Shown here: piece by piece, positions 1 through 9,070 of the stretch
How positions within the stretch are numbered: the stretch's first letter is position 1
Layout: every line of letters starts with the position of its first letter
NCBI RefSeq assembly: GCF_000238335.3
Contig: NZ_AHCB03000005.1
Span: forward strand, 1,798,001 to 1,862,000
Source: Pseudoalteromonas marina
GTDB taxonomy: Bacteria > Pseudomonadota > Gammaproteobacteria > Enterobacterales > Alteromonadaceae
Direction of reading: 5' to 3'
Length of the DNA stretch: 64,000 nt
Notes under the pieces: model-generated
Database searches by the model: none
What the model was told of the DNA's origin: nothing
Seen by the model: the letters and a program-made list of their open reading frames with translations, nothing else
Made by a program: the position numbers and the translations under genes

Positions 1-1433
1 CTGAAACATTTTATAATTCGGTGTTTTGTAGGCTTTACCATAGACGCTATTTTCATAACGATTTTATATTTGTACAAGCCACCCTAAAAGATGCGCCATC
101 GGTTCCTGTTGAGTCAGAATACCGAAGTTACTTTCCGGTTGTTGATGGTCTTAAACCCACAATTAAACGCATTATTAACCACTTTGACTTTAAAGCACCT
201 TTTGTTGATTTAGAACGCGATATTCGTCTGCTAGTAAAAGCATTTTATAAGCAAGCCCCCGACACTCATCATCAACCCTGGAAAATGCGCTTTGATATTT
301 TACATACCGCGTTTTATCGCAATAAAGCGGCTTACATAGTGGGACGGGTTGTGTCTGAAAGTGGTGTTCAGCCGTTTATAATTGCTGTTCTTCATCACGA
401 AGATAAAGGCTTATATTTAGATGCCCTACTCACTAAGTCATCACAGATGCGTGTTATTTTTGGCTTTGCCCGCGCTTACTTTATGGTTGAAACCCATGCA
501 CCTTCTGCGCTGGTACGCTTTTTAAATGAACTTATGCCCAATAAAACTATGGCAGAACTCTATAACGCCATAGGCTTTCATAAGCAGGGAAAAACCGAGT
601 TTTATCGAGAATTTTTAAATCATTTAGCACATTCGAATGACGAATTTACCATTGCACCAGGTACTCCAGGTATGGTGATGATGGTGTTTACCCTGCCTTC
701 TTTTGGTTATGTATTTAAAGTCATTAAAGACAAATTTGGTGAGAGTAAACCATTTGGCCGCGATACAGTTTTGAAAAGGTATCAACTCGTAAAAAGCCAT
801 GACCGAGTTGGCAGAATGGCCGATACAATAGAATATTCAAACGTCGTATTTCCTTTGGCGCGCTTTGATAGTAATTTACTTGAGCAGCTGCACAAAACAA
901 TTGGCTCGTCGATGGTCATTGAAGGTGATTGGCTGATCATAAAACATTTGTATATTGAACGCCGTATGACGCCACTTAACTTATTTTTGGAAAATGCTGA
1001 CGACGAAAGCGCTGCAGATGCAATAGAGGAATACGGCCAAGCCTTAAAAGAAATGATAGCGGTTAATATTTTTCCTGGTGATATGCTATTGAAAAACTTT
1101 GGCGTAAGTAAACATAAGCGCATTATTTTTTATGATTACGACGAAGTACAATATTTAACAGACATGAACTTTAGAGCTTTACCTAAAGCGAAAAGTTACG
1201 ATGATTACTTAATGGATGAACAAACTTACTCTGTTGCCCCTCAAGACGTTTTTCCGGAGCAACTTTGCACATTTGTAACACCCAATCCAACATACAAACA
1301 GTTTTTAATAAGCACACACCCTGAACTGATTGATGTTAACTTTTGGAAGCAGGCCCAACAAAATATAAAAAATGGCCTAATAAATCATATTTACCCGTAC
1401 CCGACAGCACAGCGTTTTATCCATCACTGGTAA
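1..1433 (+). CDS. aceK: Isocitrate dehydrogenase kinase/phosphatase, 3' part
   Basis: AceK phosphorylates and dephosphorylates isocitrate dehydrogenase in the cytoplasm, switching carbon between the TCA cycle and the glyoxylate shunt. The reading frame is open to the left edge (first full codon at position 3), so the true start lies outside; about 477 residues remain of a family usually near 580. Family signatures are the block FGFARAYFMVETHAPSALVR, the ATP-site region APGTPGMVMMVFTLP and the kinase-like catalytic stretch FPGDMLLKNFGV followed by YDYDEV. The C-terminal region looks complete. A GTG codon at 21 is in frame but is not a credible start because family-like sequence precedes it. 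Confidence 0.95.
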   Translation, partial: ETFYNSVFCRLYHRRYFHNDFIFVQATLKDAPSVPVESEYRSYFPVVDGLKPTIKRIINHFDFKAPFVDLERDIRLLVKAFYKQAPDTHHQPWKMRFDILHTAFYRNKAAYIVGRVVSESGVQPFIIAVLHHEDKGLYLDALLTKSSQMRVIFGFARAYFMVETHAPSALVRFLNELMPNKTMAELYNAIGFHKQGKTEFYREFLNHLAHSNDEFTIAPGTPGMVMMVFTLPSFGYVFKVIKDKFGESKPFGRDTVLKRYQLVKSHDRVGRMADTIEYSNVVFPLARFDSNLLEQLHKTIGSSMVIEGDWLIIKHLYIERRMTPLNLFLENADDESAADAIEEYGQALKEMIAVNIFPGDMLLKNFGVSKHKRIIFYDYDEVQYLTDMNFRALPKAKSYDDYLMDEQTYSVAPQDVFPEQLCTFVTPNPTYKQFLISTHPELIDVNFWKQAQQNIKNGLINHIYPYPTAQRFIHHW

Positions 1434-1449
1434 GCGCAAGGACACACAC

Positions 1450-2388
1450 ATGAATATAAGCAAAATAGATTTAAATTTACTTGTATACCTCGATACACTT
1501 CTTCGAGAGTGCAACGTTACACGCGCAGCAAATCAACTTAGCATTACTCAACCGGCCATGAGTAACGGCCTAAAGCGCCTTCGAAACCTTTTTAATGACC
1601 CTATTTTAGTTCGTACCAGCGATGGTATGGTACCAACAGAGCGTGCCATAGAGTTACAGCCAGTTATTCGTGGCATACTTATGACACTTGAAGAAACACT
1701 TGCACCAAATAGAGAGTTTGAAGCCAGCCAAAGTAAACGTGTATTTAGGATAATGGCCAGTGACTATGCAGCAAGCACACTTGCACCAAAACTACTGAGC
1801 AAACTGCACGAAGAAGCCCCAGATACAACTTTAGATATACTTACGCCAAGTGACGTGACCTTTCATGATGTTGAAAATGGTAAAGTAGATATGGCAATCA
1901 ACCGCTTTGAAAATCTTCCACAATCGTTTCACCACAAACGTATTTGGAAAGACAGCTTTTGCTGCCTTGTAAAAGCAGACAACCCAATTATTGAAAACTT
2001 CAGCCTTGATAGCTATCTTAAAGCACGCCATATATGGGTGAGTAAAACGGGGTTTGGTGTGGGCGTTGGTATGGACCCTAAAGATGTGCAAAAGCTAGGT
2101 TGGGTTGATGAAGCTCTTGCCCACTTTGGGAAACACCGAAATATTGCCACATTTACACGTAATTACCATGTAGCCATTCACTTAGCAAAAGAGCAAAATT
2201 TAGTGGCCACTTTGCCATCAAAAGCCGCTAATATTTATTTAGACGATGCCGGCCTTAAAATTTTAGAGCCACCATTTCCTATTCCTCCTTTTGAGTTAGA
2301 CATGATCTGGAGCCCACTGCTACACAGGGATGCAAGCCATATTTGGCTTCGCCAAAAAGTCGCTGAAGTGGCTGATGAGCTAAAATAA
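1450..2388 (+). CDS. LysR-family transcriptional regulator
   Basis: A 312-residue LysR-type regulator. Residues about 6-65 form the winged helix-turn-helix (RAANQLSITQPAMSNGLKRL), followed by a substrate-binding domain of the kind seen in NodD/aromatic-compound regulators. It starts 16 bases after aceK on the same strand, so co-transcription is possible. The effector and targets cannot be read from the sequence. The family typically binds near its own promoter and acts on a neighbouring gene, but no divergent partner is present here. Confidence 0.88.
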   Translation: MNISKIDLNLLVYLDTLLRECNVTRAANQLSITQPAMSNGLKRLRNLFNDPILVRTSDGMVPTERAIELQPVIRGILMTLEETLAPNREFEASQSKRVFRIMASDYAASTLAPKLLSKLHEEAPDTTLDILTPSDVTFHDVENGKVDMAINRFENLPQSFHHKRIWKDSFCCLVKADNPIIENFSLDSYLKARHIWVSKTGFGVGVGMDPKDVQKLGWVDEALAHFGKHRNIATFTRNYHVAIHLAKEQNLVATLPSKAANIYLDDAGLKILEPPFPIPPFELDMIWSPLLHRDASHIWLRQKVAEVADELK

Positions 2389-2563
2389 ACTTATTACACG
2401 GTTATTTGTAAGATTTGCTAGGCGTAATATTGTATTTTCGCCTAGCCATTTTTAATAAGCAAAATATACATATAAATATCAGCAACTTAAATTACCTTTT
2501 TAAAATGGAATGGCCCTTGCTTTAGTTATGATAAGTTTCATTCATAACATTAAAGAGGTCATT

Positions 2564-3007
2564 ATGAACACCCTTCAAGGAACAGACGCTAATCATATTT
2601 CAGACATCATTCAAGTAATGAACAGCGGTATCGATTTTTACCAAAAAGCACAAGAAAATATTAAAGACCCTGCTATCGGAGCATTATTCCAGCGCATGAT
2701 TGACGCACGCAGAGTCAGCGTTGAACGCCTGCAACCCTATGCTATTAACGAGCAAGGTGAGCGAGAAGAAGGCTCTTCATTTGCTGTAGAAGCGCGCAGA
2801 GCATACACCGCACTTCTTACTACATTTGGCTCAAACAACGACAGCACCTATGTAAGTGAGCTGGAAGAAGTTGAAGACAAAACACTAGCAGAAATTAAAG
2901 AAGCGATGGATAAGCCACAACCCGCAGATTGTGAAGCCGCGCTTGCTGCAACACTTCTTACAATGCAAAGCTGTCATGCTGAAATGAGCCGTATGCAAAA
3001 AAGCTAA
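2564..3007 (+). CDS. PA2169-type four-helix-bundle protein (DUF2383)
   Basis: A 147-residue, mostly helical, acidic protein resembling the ferritin-like DUF2383/PA2169 family, whose function is not established. The start at 2564 is chosen because AAAGAGG lies 6 bases before this ATG; an upstream in-frame start at 2510 has no comparable site. The helices carry amphipathic E/Q/A-rich heptads, and two cysteines sit near the C terminus (DCEAA and SCHAEM). The gene stands alone and is followed by a strong terminator. Confidence 0.75.
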   Translation: MNTLQGTDANHISDIIQVMNSGIDFYQKAQENIKDPAIGALFQRMIDARRVSVERLQPYAINEQGEREEGSSFAVEARRAYTALLTTFGSNNDSTYVSELEEVEDKTLAEIKEAMDKPQPADCEAALAATLLTMQSCHAEMSRMQKS

Positions 3008-3054
3008 ATAACCTGAATTGTATTTTAGCTATTCAGTAAATTATTCCCCATACA

Positions 3055-3080
3055 AACCCAGCGATAGGCTGGGTTTTTTA
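3055..3080 (+). terminator. Rho-independent terminator after the DUF2383 gene
   Basis: Inverted repeat AACCCAGC / GCTGGGTT with loop GATAG, then a T run. It lies 48 bases after the DUF2383 stop codon. Confidence 0.85.
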
Positions 3081-3259
3081 TTGCTTTAAAATCATTCAAC
3101 CTGTTTGAGTAACATGTCAGAACATAGTTTATACAAATATTTAATGTTATTAGAATATTTATTTAACTGTATTATTTTTCAGCTGTGCTAGTTTTGTTAA
3201 TAGGATCCTAAAAACCTCGCTGTGGCGCCGCAGCTTTAATTAAAATAGTAAGGTCCAAT

Positions 3260-3655
3260 ATGAAAAATAAAACAGCTAAACTGCAAAATAACGCCGACGT
3301 AGACATGACCCCAATGCTTGATATTGTGTTCATACTGCTCATATTTTTTATTGTTACTACCTCATTTGTTAAACCCGTCGCCATTGAATTAAATCGCCCA
3401 TTAGACAAACCAAGTATTGAAAAACAAAGTAAAAATGCGGTTTTCAGTATTGATGCAAATAACGGCGTTTACTTTTCAGGGAGGTTAATTGACTTGGAGC
3501 AAGTGTCGAACAACTTAGCCATGTTTGCAGCTAAATATAAAATAAGCTCTGTGCTTATAAAAGCAGATGAAAACAGCAAGCACAACACACTGATGACTGT
3601 GATGAACAGCATTAAAGAGTACGACAACTACGCTATTAGCTTGGTTTCTGACTAA
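3260..3655 (+). CDS. Solitary ExbD/TolR-family proton-channel subunit
   Basis: A 131-residue ExbD-type protein. ExbD works with ExbB and TonB in the inner membrane to energise outer-membrane TonB receptors. The N terminus carries the family motif DMTPMLDIVFILLIFF (residues about 14-30), including the proton-relaying Asp in the single transmembrane helix (about 20-40), followed by a periplasmic domain. No ExbB or TonB is adjacent, which is unusual. It converges on the STN-type TonB receptor at 3744-6779. It may partner with an ExbB encoded elsewhere. Confidence 0.88.
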   Translation: MKNKTAKLQNNADVDMTPMLDIVFILLIFFIVTTSFVKPVAIELNRPLDKPSIEKQSKNAVFSIDANNGVYFSGRLIDLEQVSNNLAMFAAKYKISSVLIKADENSKHNTLMTVMNSIKEYDNYAISLVSD

Positions 3656-3690
3656 AACCTGTTAGCTAATTAGCCTTAAATATAAACCCA

Positions 3691-3713
3691 AAAAAAGGGC
3701 CTTGCGGCCCTTT
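3691..3713 (-). terminator. Terminator of the sigma/anti-sigma/TonB-receptor operon
   Basis: Stem AAAGGGCC / GGCCCTTT with loop TTGC at 3694-3713. Read leftward, it is followed by a run of T, so it ends transcription coming from the receptor gene. It may also stop the convergent exbD transcript. Confidence 0.8.
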
Positions 3714-3743
3714 GAGTTAAATAACGAAAGGGAGAGTTATTTA

Positions 3744-6700
3744 TTAAAAACGGTACTCTGCGCCTACATAGTAGTACGCGCCGTTAAAGCCAAAAGGTGC
3801 TGAACGACGAGAGTATTCAAACACACCGTTACTACTTACAACGGTATTGCCGTTAGCATCTACAATTGTGCCTGTACGAGAGTTGCCAATTTCATTTTTA
3901 TCTGGGTATACATCAAACAAATTATTAGCGCCTACATTCACAGATAGGTTTTCGTTAATGAAGTAATTAACTTTTACGTCTGTTAATATTTCGGCACCGT
4001 AAGTTTGACGGCCACCGTCTTCAACTGTGTATTCACCAAAGCGATTAAGCGACAGATTAACGGTCCAATCTTCGTTTTGGTAAAGCGCACTTAGGTTAAT
4101 ACGATCTTCTGGTTGCCACTCTTCAATAATCGAAATTTCTTGATCTGAAAACACACTTTCTACCGGCACAGTTTCAAGACCTGAGCCAGAAGGTGTGAAT
4201 AACGAAACAACTTCAGTTTCTGTAAAGTTTGCAGCAAGGGTAAAATCAAGTGTGCCGCCAAACCCTTCAGTGTTATATGTTGCAACAAAATCTATACCGC
4301 TGGTTTCAGTGTCTGCGCCGTTTAAGAAAAACTGACCAGCACCTGCACCAGAGCTAACAAGCGCTGCGTCTAAACTAGTAGACAGCCCTTTACCTAAACG
4401 GTTACTAATAACAATTCGGTCATCAATGTCGATTGAGTAGTAATCTACCGTTACGTTAATGCTGTCTGTTACGTTATACACAATACCTAAGCTACGGTTT
4501 TGAGACTTTTCTTCTTTAAGTTTTGGAATACCTAAACTTTGCGCCAGTGTTGAATCGTTTCTAAACGTGCCCACTTCTTCGGCTACTAATGTGCCATTTG
4601 GACCTACAACAAACTGTGTACTAATGTTGTTAAAGTAAAGTTGTTGCATAGATGGCGCTCTAAAACCTGAGCTTAATGCGCCACGTAATGAAATATCGTC
4701 TGTAATTGCCCAGTTACCTGCTAACTTAAAGTTAACCGTATCACCAAAGCCTTTGTAGTTATCGTAACGAAGTGCGCCAGATAAAATAACGTCTTCAATA
4801 ACATATGCTTCAGCGTCTAAGTAAAACGAAATTACATCGCGTGACTCATCTACTGAAGATGCAGGTGACGAACCACCAAAGCCTTGCGTGCCACCAGAAG
4901 CATTTTCGCTGCCAACACCGCCGCTTAAACCGCTGTAAATACTTACGCCATTATTTGTATCGTAGTCACGATATGCATACTCATTACCGGCTAAAATACG
5001 ATACTCATCAGTACGCATCTCTGCACCCATCGCAAGTGAGTAGTCATCAAAGTTTTTAGTGAAATCTAAATTAATTGTTTGTAGCGATAGTTCCATACCG
5101 TATGCGTATGCTTCGCGCGGGATAGTAGTACGAATATCAGCAGCGCTTAAACCTTGTTCGTAACGCAAAAAGTTAGCGTATGACGCATTAATTGTATCGC
5201 TTGTTGTGTAGTCGATGCTGTTTTCACCGTAGGTGTACGATAAATCAAGGCTTGAATCGTTATCAAACTCTGTTTTGTAACCAAAGTTATAAGAAATATC
5301 ATCAATGGTGGTGTTGATTTTTGGTAAGAAACCAAGTGGGATTGTTGCGTCGCCATCTTGCAATACTGGGTTACCACCCGCATTAGCATTATGACGGAAA
5401 AATGCGGCTGATTCGTTATCACGTGTTGAATACGTAATAAAACCATATAATTCGCCATCGCCTAACTCGTAGCCAGTATTTACCGTTAAGCCAAACTGTT
5501 GTGAATCAGCGTCACCGATTCTAAATGTGTTACGATCAGCTGTTAATTCACGCGGATCGCCGGCCAACATCGTACCATCGCTTAGTTCTTCACAGCCGTA
5601 AAACTGACATGAACCATGCAAGCCTGCACGATTAGTTGGCGCACGGTCACGGTAGTTAATCGTTGTGTTTAAGTAACCATTGTCACCTAGTGCAAACCCT
5701 TTGTTGAAGTCAACGTTAACTGTTTCGCCGTCACCTTCAGAGTATTCACCATAATTAATAGCTGCTTTGCCACCTTCACTACCATCTTTTAATACAATGT
5801 TGATAACACCAGCAATTGCATCAGACCCATATTGAGCAGCCGCACCGTCGCGAAGTACTTCAATACGCTTAATAGCAGATGCCGGTATAGCATTCATATC
5901 GGTACCGGCAGTACCACGACCAACCGAGGTATTAATATGGATAATACTAGCTTGATGGCGACGTTTACCGTTGATCAACACCAATGTTTGATCGGGACCT
6001 AAACCACGTAACGTTGCAGGTCTTAATGCATCGGTACCGTCACTAATAGATGAACTTGAAAAGTTAAATGAAGGCGCAATTGCTTGTAGCATACGGCCCA
6101 CTTCAGTTTGCCCTGTATTTTCAAGTGCTTCAGCACTTAAAATATCGACCGGAACGGGTAAATCTTCAACCGAACGCCCTGCTACACGGCTACCGACAAT
6201 TGCAATTTTTTCGATTTTGTCTTGAGCAACGTCTTCTGCTGCATTTACACCTTGAGAATTTACCGCCAGTAATGCCGGTAATACTGCTGCACTGACTGCT
6301 GAAAGCTTCATCATGTTGTTATCATTCCTGTTGATTTGTTTGAGTTTTATACTCAGTAATCCATTTTGATCAACAACCGCATCGAGCTCAGTCCCCACCA
6401 ATAATGCCTCCAGCGCATCTAGTTGGGTATAGAATCCATAGACAGAATTTGCTTCATACTCTTTAGCTAACTCGTATGAAAACACCACGGTTTGCTTGGT
6501 TTGTTTAGCAAATTCAATTAAGGCTTTGTCTGCTCGCTGCGCTTTTATATCAAATTGCACCATTTGCCCGGTAGTTTGACTTGCGGCTTGCACATTTAGG
6601 CTAAACATAGCTGGTGCAAACACACATAAACCACTCAATAAATGCAATTGGTTACTGCGCACCGTATATAAACAGCTGGCAAACAAAAATCCTCTATGGT

Positions 6701-6779
6701 TTTGTTTCTTTTTTTTAATCTTTTTTTTACGTGCAGGATTTAAAGATGCAACTTTATCTAACATATGTCTGATTTGCAT
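3744..6779 (-). CDS. TonB-dependent receptor with N-terminal STN signalling domain
   Basis: A 1011-residue outer-membrane active transporter of the FecA signalling type. Order: an unusually long basic leader (residues 1-65, with RKKKIKKKK at 18-26 and likely cleavage after NVQA), a secretin/TonB STN domain (about 73-148), a second signal-peptide-like hydrophobic segment starting MMKLSAVSAAVLPAL (156-180), a plug domain (about 195-330) and a 22-strand-type barrel ending in AEYRF. In FecA-like systems the STN domain contacts the FecR periplasmic part to release the ECF sigma factor, and both partners are encoded directly upstream with a 9-base gap. Substrate unknown. Odd points are two A8 tracts in codons 18-25 and a plausible internal start at 6314. 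Either may change how much STN-bearing receptor is made. Confidence 0.9.
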   Translation of the reverse strand: MQIRHMLDKVASLNPARKKKIKKKKQNHRGFLFASCLYTVRSNQLHLLSGLCVFAPAMFSLNVQAASQTTGQMVQFDIKAQRADKALIEFAKQTKQTVVFSYELAKEYEANSVYGFYTQLDALEALLVGTELDAVVDQNGLLSIKLKQINRNDNNMMKLSAVSAAVLPALLAVNSQGVNAAEDVAQDKIEKIAIVGSRVAGRSVEDLPVPVDILSAEALENTGQTEVGRMLQAIAPSFNFSSSSISDGTDALRPATLRGLGPDQTLVLINGKRRHQASIIHINTSVGRGTAGTDMNAIPASAIKRIEVLRDGAAAQYGSDAIAGVINIVLKDGSEGGKAAINYGEYSEGDGETVNVDFNKGFALGDNGYLNTTINYRDRAPTNRAGLHGSCQFYGCEELSDGTMLAGDPRELTADRNTFRIGDADSQQFGLTVNTGYELGDGELYGFITYSTRDNESAAFFRHNANAGGNPVLQDGDATIPLGFLPKINTTIDDISYNFGYKTEFDNDSSLDLSYTYGENSIDYTTSDTINASYANFLRYEQGLSAADIRTTIPREAYAYGMELSLQTINLDFTKNFDDYSLAMGAEMRTDEYRILAGNEYAYRDYDTNNGVSIYSGLSGGVGSENASGGTQGFGGSSPASSVDESRDVISFYLDAEAYVIEDVILSGALRYDNYKGFGDTVNFKLAGNWAITDDISLRGALSSGFRAPSMQQLYFNNISTQFVVGPNGTLVAEEVGTFRNDSTLAQSLGIPKLKEEKSQNRSLGIVYNVTDSINVTVDYYSIDIDDRIVISNRLGKGLSTSLDAALVSSGAGAGQFFLNGADTETSGIDFVATYNTEGFGGTLDFTLAANFTETEVVSLFTPSGSGLETVPVESVFSDQEISIIEEWQPEDRINLSALYQNEDWTVNLSLNRFGEYTVEDGGRQTYGAEILTDVKVNYFINENLSVNVGANNLFDVYPDKNEIGNSRTGTIVDANGNTVVSSNGVFEYSRRSAPFGFNGAYYYVGAEYRF
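6315..6340 (-). promoter_or_regulatory. Possible internal ribosome-binding site in the TonB receptor gene
   Basis: Reading leftward, the segment CAGGAATGATAACAAC stands directly before two ATG codons (6314-6309) that begin a second signal-peptide-like segment. The AGGA is about 11 bases from the first ATG, slightly long but usable. Initiation here would give an 856-residue receptor with its own signal peptide and no STN domain. Confidence 0.4.
6709..6728 (-). repeat. Paired A8 homopolymer tracts near the 5' end of a receptor gene
   Basis: The plus strand shows T8, AATC, T8. On the coding strand this is A8-GATT-A8, encoding codons 18-25 (poly-lysine) of the STN-type receptor. Homopolymers of this length are prone to replication or transcription slippage. 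Confidence 0.6.
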
Positions 6780-6788
6780 AGCTGCTTC

Positions 6789-7865
6789 TTATGATTTTGT
6801 ATTTTGCGTAAGCGTAACTGTGTGTTTACCTTGGCGTTCATGATTAATAGAAAAGTTAGTGTGTAAACTTTCTAGCAACCCAGCCACATCACCTGCTTTG
6901 AAAACACCCGCAACTTTAATAGACGCAAGTTCTTCAGACGATAATTTAAAACGTGTAGAAGTATAACGGCTCACTTCGTTTAAGGCATCGCTAAGCGGCT
7001 CACCATTAAAAACAAGCATGCCATTTTGCCATGCTAAGTCACGTTCAACATCATCAATAGAGAGCTGGGTAATTGGTTTGGTGATGCTTTTTTCTATAAC
7101 GGCTTTTTCGCCAGATGTAACTATATTGGCATTAATTTGGCGAATTTTATCTGCGTTTTTGTCAGCTGACTGGTAAGCTTTAAAGTCACTGGCATCCACC
7201 GCCACACTCGGATCGGTGATCATTACTTTGCCTTCGGTTACCACCAGTTCTAAATCTGAAGATGTATTACGCTGAACATTAAACACTGTACCCAATGCTG
7301 TAAAACTCTTATTGCCAGCCATTACACTAAATGGACGAGATGCATCTTTAGCAACGTTAAAACGCCCTTCTCCTCTGTTGAGCAATAGCTGTCTACGGCC
7401 TTTGCTGTAGGCAACTTCTAATAAACTATTTGTATTTAACTGCACAATAGTGCCGTCGGGTAATGCGTAAGTTGCTTGCTCACCCACTTTAGTTTTATAA
7501 ATTTTAGTGTAATTAACTTTTGCTAATTGTTGGCTGTAACCATTTTCTAAGTTGATTAATAGATAACTACATACCATAAGTGCTGCAAATAAACTGGCTG
7601 CAATAGACGTTGAAACCAGCCATCTTTTTTTGGGTTGTTTACTATTACGATGAGGGAATAAATTACTGAGCTCGTTTAAAACAGATATTTCATCCCATAA
7701 GTGGGCTAGCTCGTAAAGCGCATCTTGGTGGGCGTTGCTCTGCATCATCCACAATGTAAACTGCTCTTTTTCATCTTTTGATAAGCCGCGGTCAATGGCG
7801 CTGATCCAGTTACAAGCTGTTTCTAATATTAAATCTTTTGAAGTAAATTGATGAACATTGCTCAT
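6789..7865 (-). CDS. FecR-family anti-sigma/sigma-regulator
   Basis: A 358-residue inner-membrane regulator of the FecR family. An N-terminal cytoplasmic domain (DUF4880-like, residues 10-55, FTLWMMQSNAHQDALYELA) binds the sigma factor. A single transmembrane helix lies at about 85-105, followed by the FecR periplasmic domain (YALPDGTIVQLNTNS ... GEGRFNVAKDASRPF) and a C-terminal STN-binding-like domain (FNGEPLSDALNEVSRYT). The start overlaps the sigma-factor stop by 4 bases (ATGA), indicating translational coupling. It links occupancy of the downstream receptor to sigma activity. Confidence 0.9.
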   Translation of the reverse strand: MSNVHQFTSKDLILETACNWISAIDRGLSKDEKEQFTLWMMQSNAHQDALYELAHLWDEISVLNELSNLFPHRNSKQPKKRWLVSTSIAASLFAALMVCSYLLINLENGYSQQLAKVNYTKIYKTKVGEQATYALPDGTIVQLNTNSLLEVAYSKGRRQLLLNRGEGRFNVAKDASRPFSVMAGNKSFTALGTVFNVQRNTSSDLELVVTEGKVMITDPSVAVDASDFKAYQSADKNADKIRQINANIVTSGEKAVIEKSITKPITQLSIDDVERDLAWQNGMLVFNGEPLSDALNEVSRYTSTRFKLSSEELASIKVAGVFKAGDVAGLLESLHTNFSINHERQGKHTVTLTQNTKS

Positions 7866-8434
7866 TTTGCAACCCTCTTTACTGTTAACGGATGAAGAGA
7901 ATTGTCGTGCTTAGTTTTTGCCACTTGGCTTTGATCGTGTTCGCGCATGTAAAGCATGGTTTTTAATAACCCTTTAGCAATGTGTTTTTCAACAGTACTC
8001 TGACTAAGCTGCATCTCGCTTGCGATCTCTTTTTGGCTCATGCCATATACTTTCTTTAGTATAAAACATTTACGGGTTGATGGGCTTAACTGCTCTGTTG
8101 CTTTACAAAACAGTAAAAAACGTTCTTTTGACGTGTATTCATCTTCGAGCTGCATTGACTTTAGCAACACAGGTAATTCACTGTCGTCGTCTAGCGAATC
8201 GTTAAATTTGTTGTCCCACTTAGCAACATGGTTTAATGCTAAATGTTTAGCGGTTTTTAACATGTAACTACGGGTATATTGAATATCTTGTTTTAAATCA
8301 GCCTCGTAGCTTTTTATAAATGTTTCTTGCACAATGTCGTCTACATCATCGGGCTGTACTATTCTTGAAACAAAGCGTTTAAGTTGGCTTGAAATATCAA
8401 CAAATGTTGACGCAAATTTATTCTTTTTGGTCAT
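7862..8434 (-). CDS. ECF-type RNA polymerase sigma factor (FecI-like)
   Basis: A 190-residue extracytoplasmic-function sigma factor. Region 2 covers about residues 18-85 (VQPDDVDDIVQETFIKSYE) and region 4 about 110-165 with the helix-turn-helix KKVYGMSQKEIASEMQLSQSTVEKHI. It heads a three-gene leftward operon with FecR and a TonB receptor, the standard cell-surface signalling arrangement. An AGGTG lies about 10 bases before the ATG. The gene it activates is most simply the operon's own receptor. Confidence 0.92.
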   Translation of the reverse strand: MTKKNKFASTFVDISSQLKRFVSRIVQPDDVDDIVQETFIKSYEADLKQDIQYTRSYMLKTAKHLALNHVAKWDNKFNDSLDDDSELPVLLKSMQLEDEYTSKERFLLFCKATEQLSPSTRKCFILKKVYGMSQKEIASEMQLSQSTVEKHIAKGLLKTMLYMREHDQSQVAKTKHDNSLHPLTVKRVAK

Positions 8435-8554
8435 CCTTAGTAAACACCTGTTGTTATTATTCTTAGCGTAAGATTACGAGTTTTGAATATAAAAAACTAG
8501 TTAAATGTAAATTTTTAGTTGTATAAATGTCATATTTTTTTATTAGGAGAATTA

Positions 8555-9070
8555 ATGGGTAAAATTTTAGACTATATCCGACTGAGTTTTTTTGCTTGCG
8601 GGCTACTTTTAGGCGTACAAATACCCGCGTTTGTGAGTGATTTTGGCCAAGCACTAAACGCACAATTAGTGGAGGCAAATAATGCAATAGCGCCTTTTCA
8701 AAAAGACGCTAAAAAATACTTTAATAACGACCTTGCTAAGTTAATAAAGCACTATGAAAATTTAGGCGATGAAATTGTGGGAGAAGGTGCCAATCATATT
8801 CAAACTCTCAGCCAGCGTCAGCAAACTTTGGCGAGGGCTGTTGATGAATTTTCAAACTCGCCTTATCTGTTTACACTGCGTAGCGAGCTTCACACTATAA
8901 AACAGCAAGTATGGCAACGTTTTGAAGGGCAAATAATTTTAAAAACAGACTCAATTACCGCAGCAATTATCACCGCAATAATCATTGCGTTTATTGCAGA
9001 GCTTACAGGCTTTTTGTTTATGGTTTTAATTAAACGCGTTTATCTGCGATTAATCAGTGCGTGCGAATAA
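8555..9070 (+). CDS. DUF2937 family membrane protein
   Basis: A 171-residue protein with a hydrophobic N-terminal segment (about 7-30), a long charged helical middle (about 35-130) and a C-terminal transmembrane helix (about 137-160), matching the DUF2937 family of unknown function. The start at 8555 is supported by AGGAGA 7 bases upstream; an in-frame TTG at 8519 is not. It is divergent from the ECF sigma gene. Its last 21 bases overlap the 3' end of the convergent LysR gene. Confidence 0.7.
   Translation: MGKILDYIRLSFFACGLLLGVQIPAFVSDFGQALNAQLVEANNAIAPFQKDAKKYFNNDLAKLIKHYENLGDEIVGEGANHIQTLSQRQQTLARAVDEFSNSPYLFTLRSELHTIKQQVWQRFEGQIILKTDSITAAIITAIIIAFIAELTGFLFMVLIKRVYLRLISACE

Noticed and set aside
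782-1123. Leftward 113-codon open frame inside aceK
   Set aside because: It is antisense to strongly conserved AceK sequence and has no plausible ribosome-binding site or family resemblance.
3201-3234. Palindrome TAGGATCCTA and hairpin GCTGTGGCGCCGCAGC before exbD
   Set aside because: They are short, use G-U pairs and lie in an ordinary promoter interval; too weak to call an operator or terminator.
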